A stretch of DNA of 5,266 nucleotides from Candidatus Woesearchaeota archaeon (lineage in GTDB: Archaea; Nanobdellota; Nanobdellia; Woesearchaeales; UBA525), in the NCBI GenBank assembly GCA_023252315.1, contig JAJPEB010000096.1, positions 1 through 5,266 on the forward strand, read 5' to 3'. Positions 4,720-5,266 of the stretch are shown piece by piece (positions within the stretch are counted from its first letter, which is position 1; every line of letters begins with the position of its first letter). The position numbers and the translations under genes are program-made. The notes under the pieces were generated by a model. The model was given only the letters and a program-made list of their open reading frames with translations. It had not been told where the DNA came from and made no database searches.

Positions 4720-5266
4720 ATGGTCCGACGCCTTAGCGGCGACCCCGTCATCGATCCTGAGCGCATCGAAGAGTTCTTCAGGGAGAACGATATAGACTAC
4801 ATCACATCGCTTCTCATCGAGCCCGAGTGGCAGCGCAAACTCATGCAGGAAGGAGCTTCACGCATCATCCCGTTCGGGCTCGCGCCAGTGTACGAGAGCA
4901 ACCCGCATATCGATCCCTTCACAGGTGACAGGAGGAGGATGCCGAGGCTGTCCCTCGGATATCTCGGGGGGGAGATAGGCTACGGATGCTTCGCGCAGGA
5001 GCGGATCGCGAAAAACGCTCCGGTGAGAGAATTCGCGGGGACGCTGCGCAGCGCAGGTTGCCTCGAAAGCGACAGCTATTGCCTCTGCCTGGGCACGCGC
5101 CAAGACTACGGGGTATTCATCAGCATGATGGCGGATGCGCTCGATCGGGGGAACGAGTCGCGGTTCGTGAACCACGCCTCGCCATACGATATCTTCCAGT
5201 TCCCCGACGGATCGCACGGCTCGGGCGCGAACCTCGCGACGAGGCTCCACTCGTTCGACGGCTACC
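4720..5266 (+). CDS. SET-domain protein lysine methyltransferase, 5' part (cut by window edge)
   Basis: 182 codons are open from ATG 4720 to the window end with no stop, so the C-terminus is missing. Residues 1-78 are an unrecognised, partly helical N-terminal region (ERIEEFFREND... then EPEWQRKLMQEG). From about 80 a SET domain is visible: GYGCFAQERIAKNAPVREFAG (87-107), equal to the G-G-FA--I-KG--I-EY-G opening, then MADALDRGNESRFVNHASPYD (137-157), equal to the D---GN-aRFiNHSC-PN motif that binds S-adenosylmethionine (N151, H152). The following Cys is replaced, and the catalytic Tyr and GEELT-DY end would lie beyond the window. No pre-SET cysteine cluster is present. Expected role is methylation of protein lysines; archaeal SET proteins are uncommon, and one from Methanosarcina methylates a chromatin protein. 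The first 180 bases I counted are about 56% GC, against about 70% in samples of the neighbours, and ATA and AGA codons occur. Acquisition by transfer is possible. Confidence 0.88.
   Translation, partial: MVRRLSGDPVIDPERIEEFFRENDIDYITSLLIEPEWQRKLMQEGASRIIPFGLAPVYESNPHIDPFTGDRRRMPRLSLGYLGGEIGYGCFAQERIAKNAPVREFAGTLRSAGCLESDSYCLCLGTRQDYGVFISMMADALDRGNESRFVNHASPYDIFQFPDGSHGSGANLATRLHSFDGY

Noticed and set aside
4858..5250. 130-codon open frame on - opposite the SET gene
   Set aside because: The + strand encodes SET motifs throughout; no promoter or RBS for the minus frame.

Overview
The window looks like a gene-dense piece of a high-GC archaeal genome. The basis is (i) a KEOPS-type Bud32 kinase, (ii) T/A-rich TATA boxes about 26 nt upstream of several start codons, the layout of archaeal leaderless transcripts, (iii) occasional Shine-Dalgarno sequences only at internal or leadered genes, and (iv) two extracytoplasmic proteins rich in N-glycosylation sequons. 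No ribosomal or marker gene is present, so the lineage cannot be fixed; a small high-GC (for example DPANN-type) archaeon is a guess.

Layout. 88-897 (+): membrane-tethered DNase I-like nuclease with its own promoter. 1011-1496 (-): convergent gene whose middle resembles the C-terminal half of TtcA/Ncs6-like PP-loop proteins. It has no visible PP-loop, and both ends look frame-disturbed. 1597-1881: no protein gene; a TATA element that appears usable in both directions and, on the + strand, a run of hairpins starting where transcription should begin, here called a candidate structured RNA. 3705-1882 (-): secreted, membrane-anchored Lon-like (S16) Ser/Lys protease. 4297-3707 (-): Bud32, one base upstream of the protease, so the two form an operon. 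4298-4414: divergent promoter region. 4415-4603 (+): two-helix membrane miniprotein. 4720 to the window edge (+): start of a SET-domain lysine methyltransferase gene, cut by the edge, with lower GC than its neighbours.

How the genes may fit together. Bud32 belongs to KEOPS (tRNA t6A37 synthesis). The PP-loop-like gene, if functional, would also touch tRNA thiolation. The nuclease and the protease both act outside the membrane and could serve scavenging of nucleic acids and proteins. The SET gene would modify cellular proteins, possibly chromatin or ribosomal. These are separate transcription units; nothing seen forms a defence island or a mobile element. The points most worth a second look are the SET protein, the candidate RNA with its bidirectional promoter, and the broken PP-loop-like gene.
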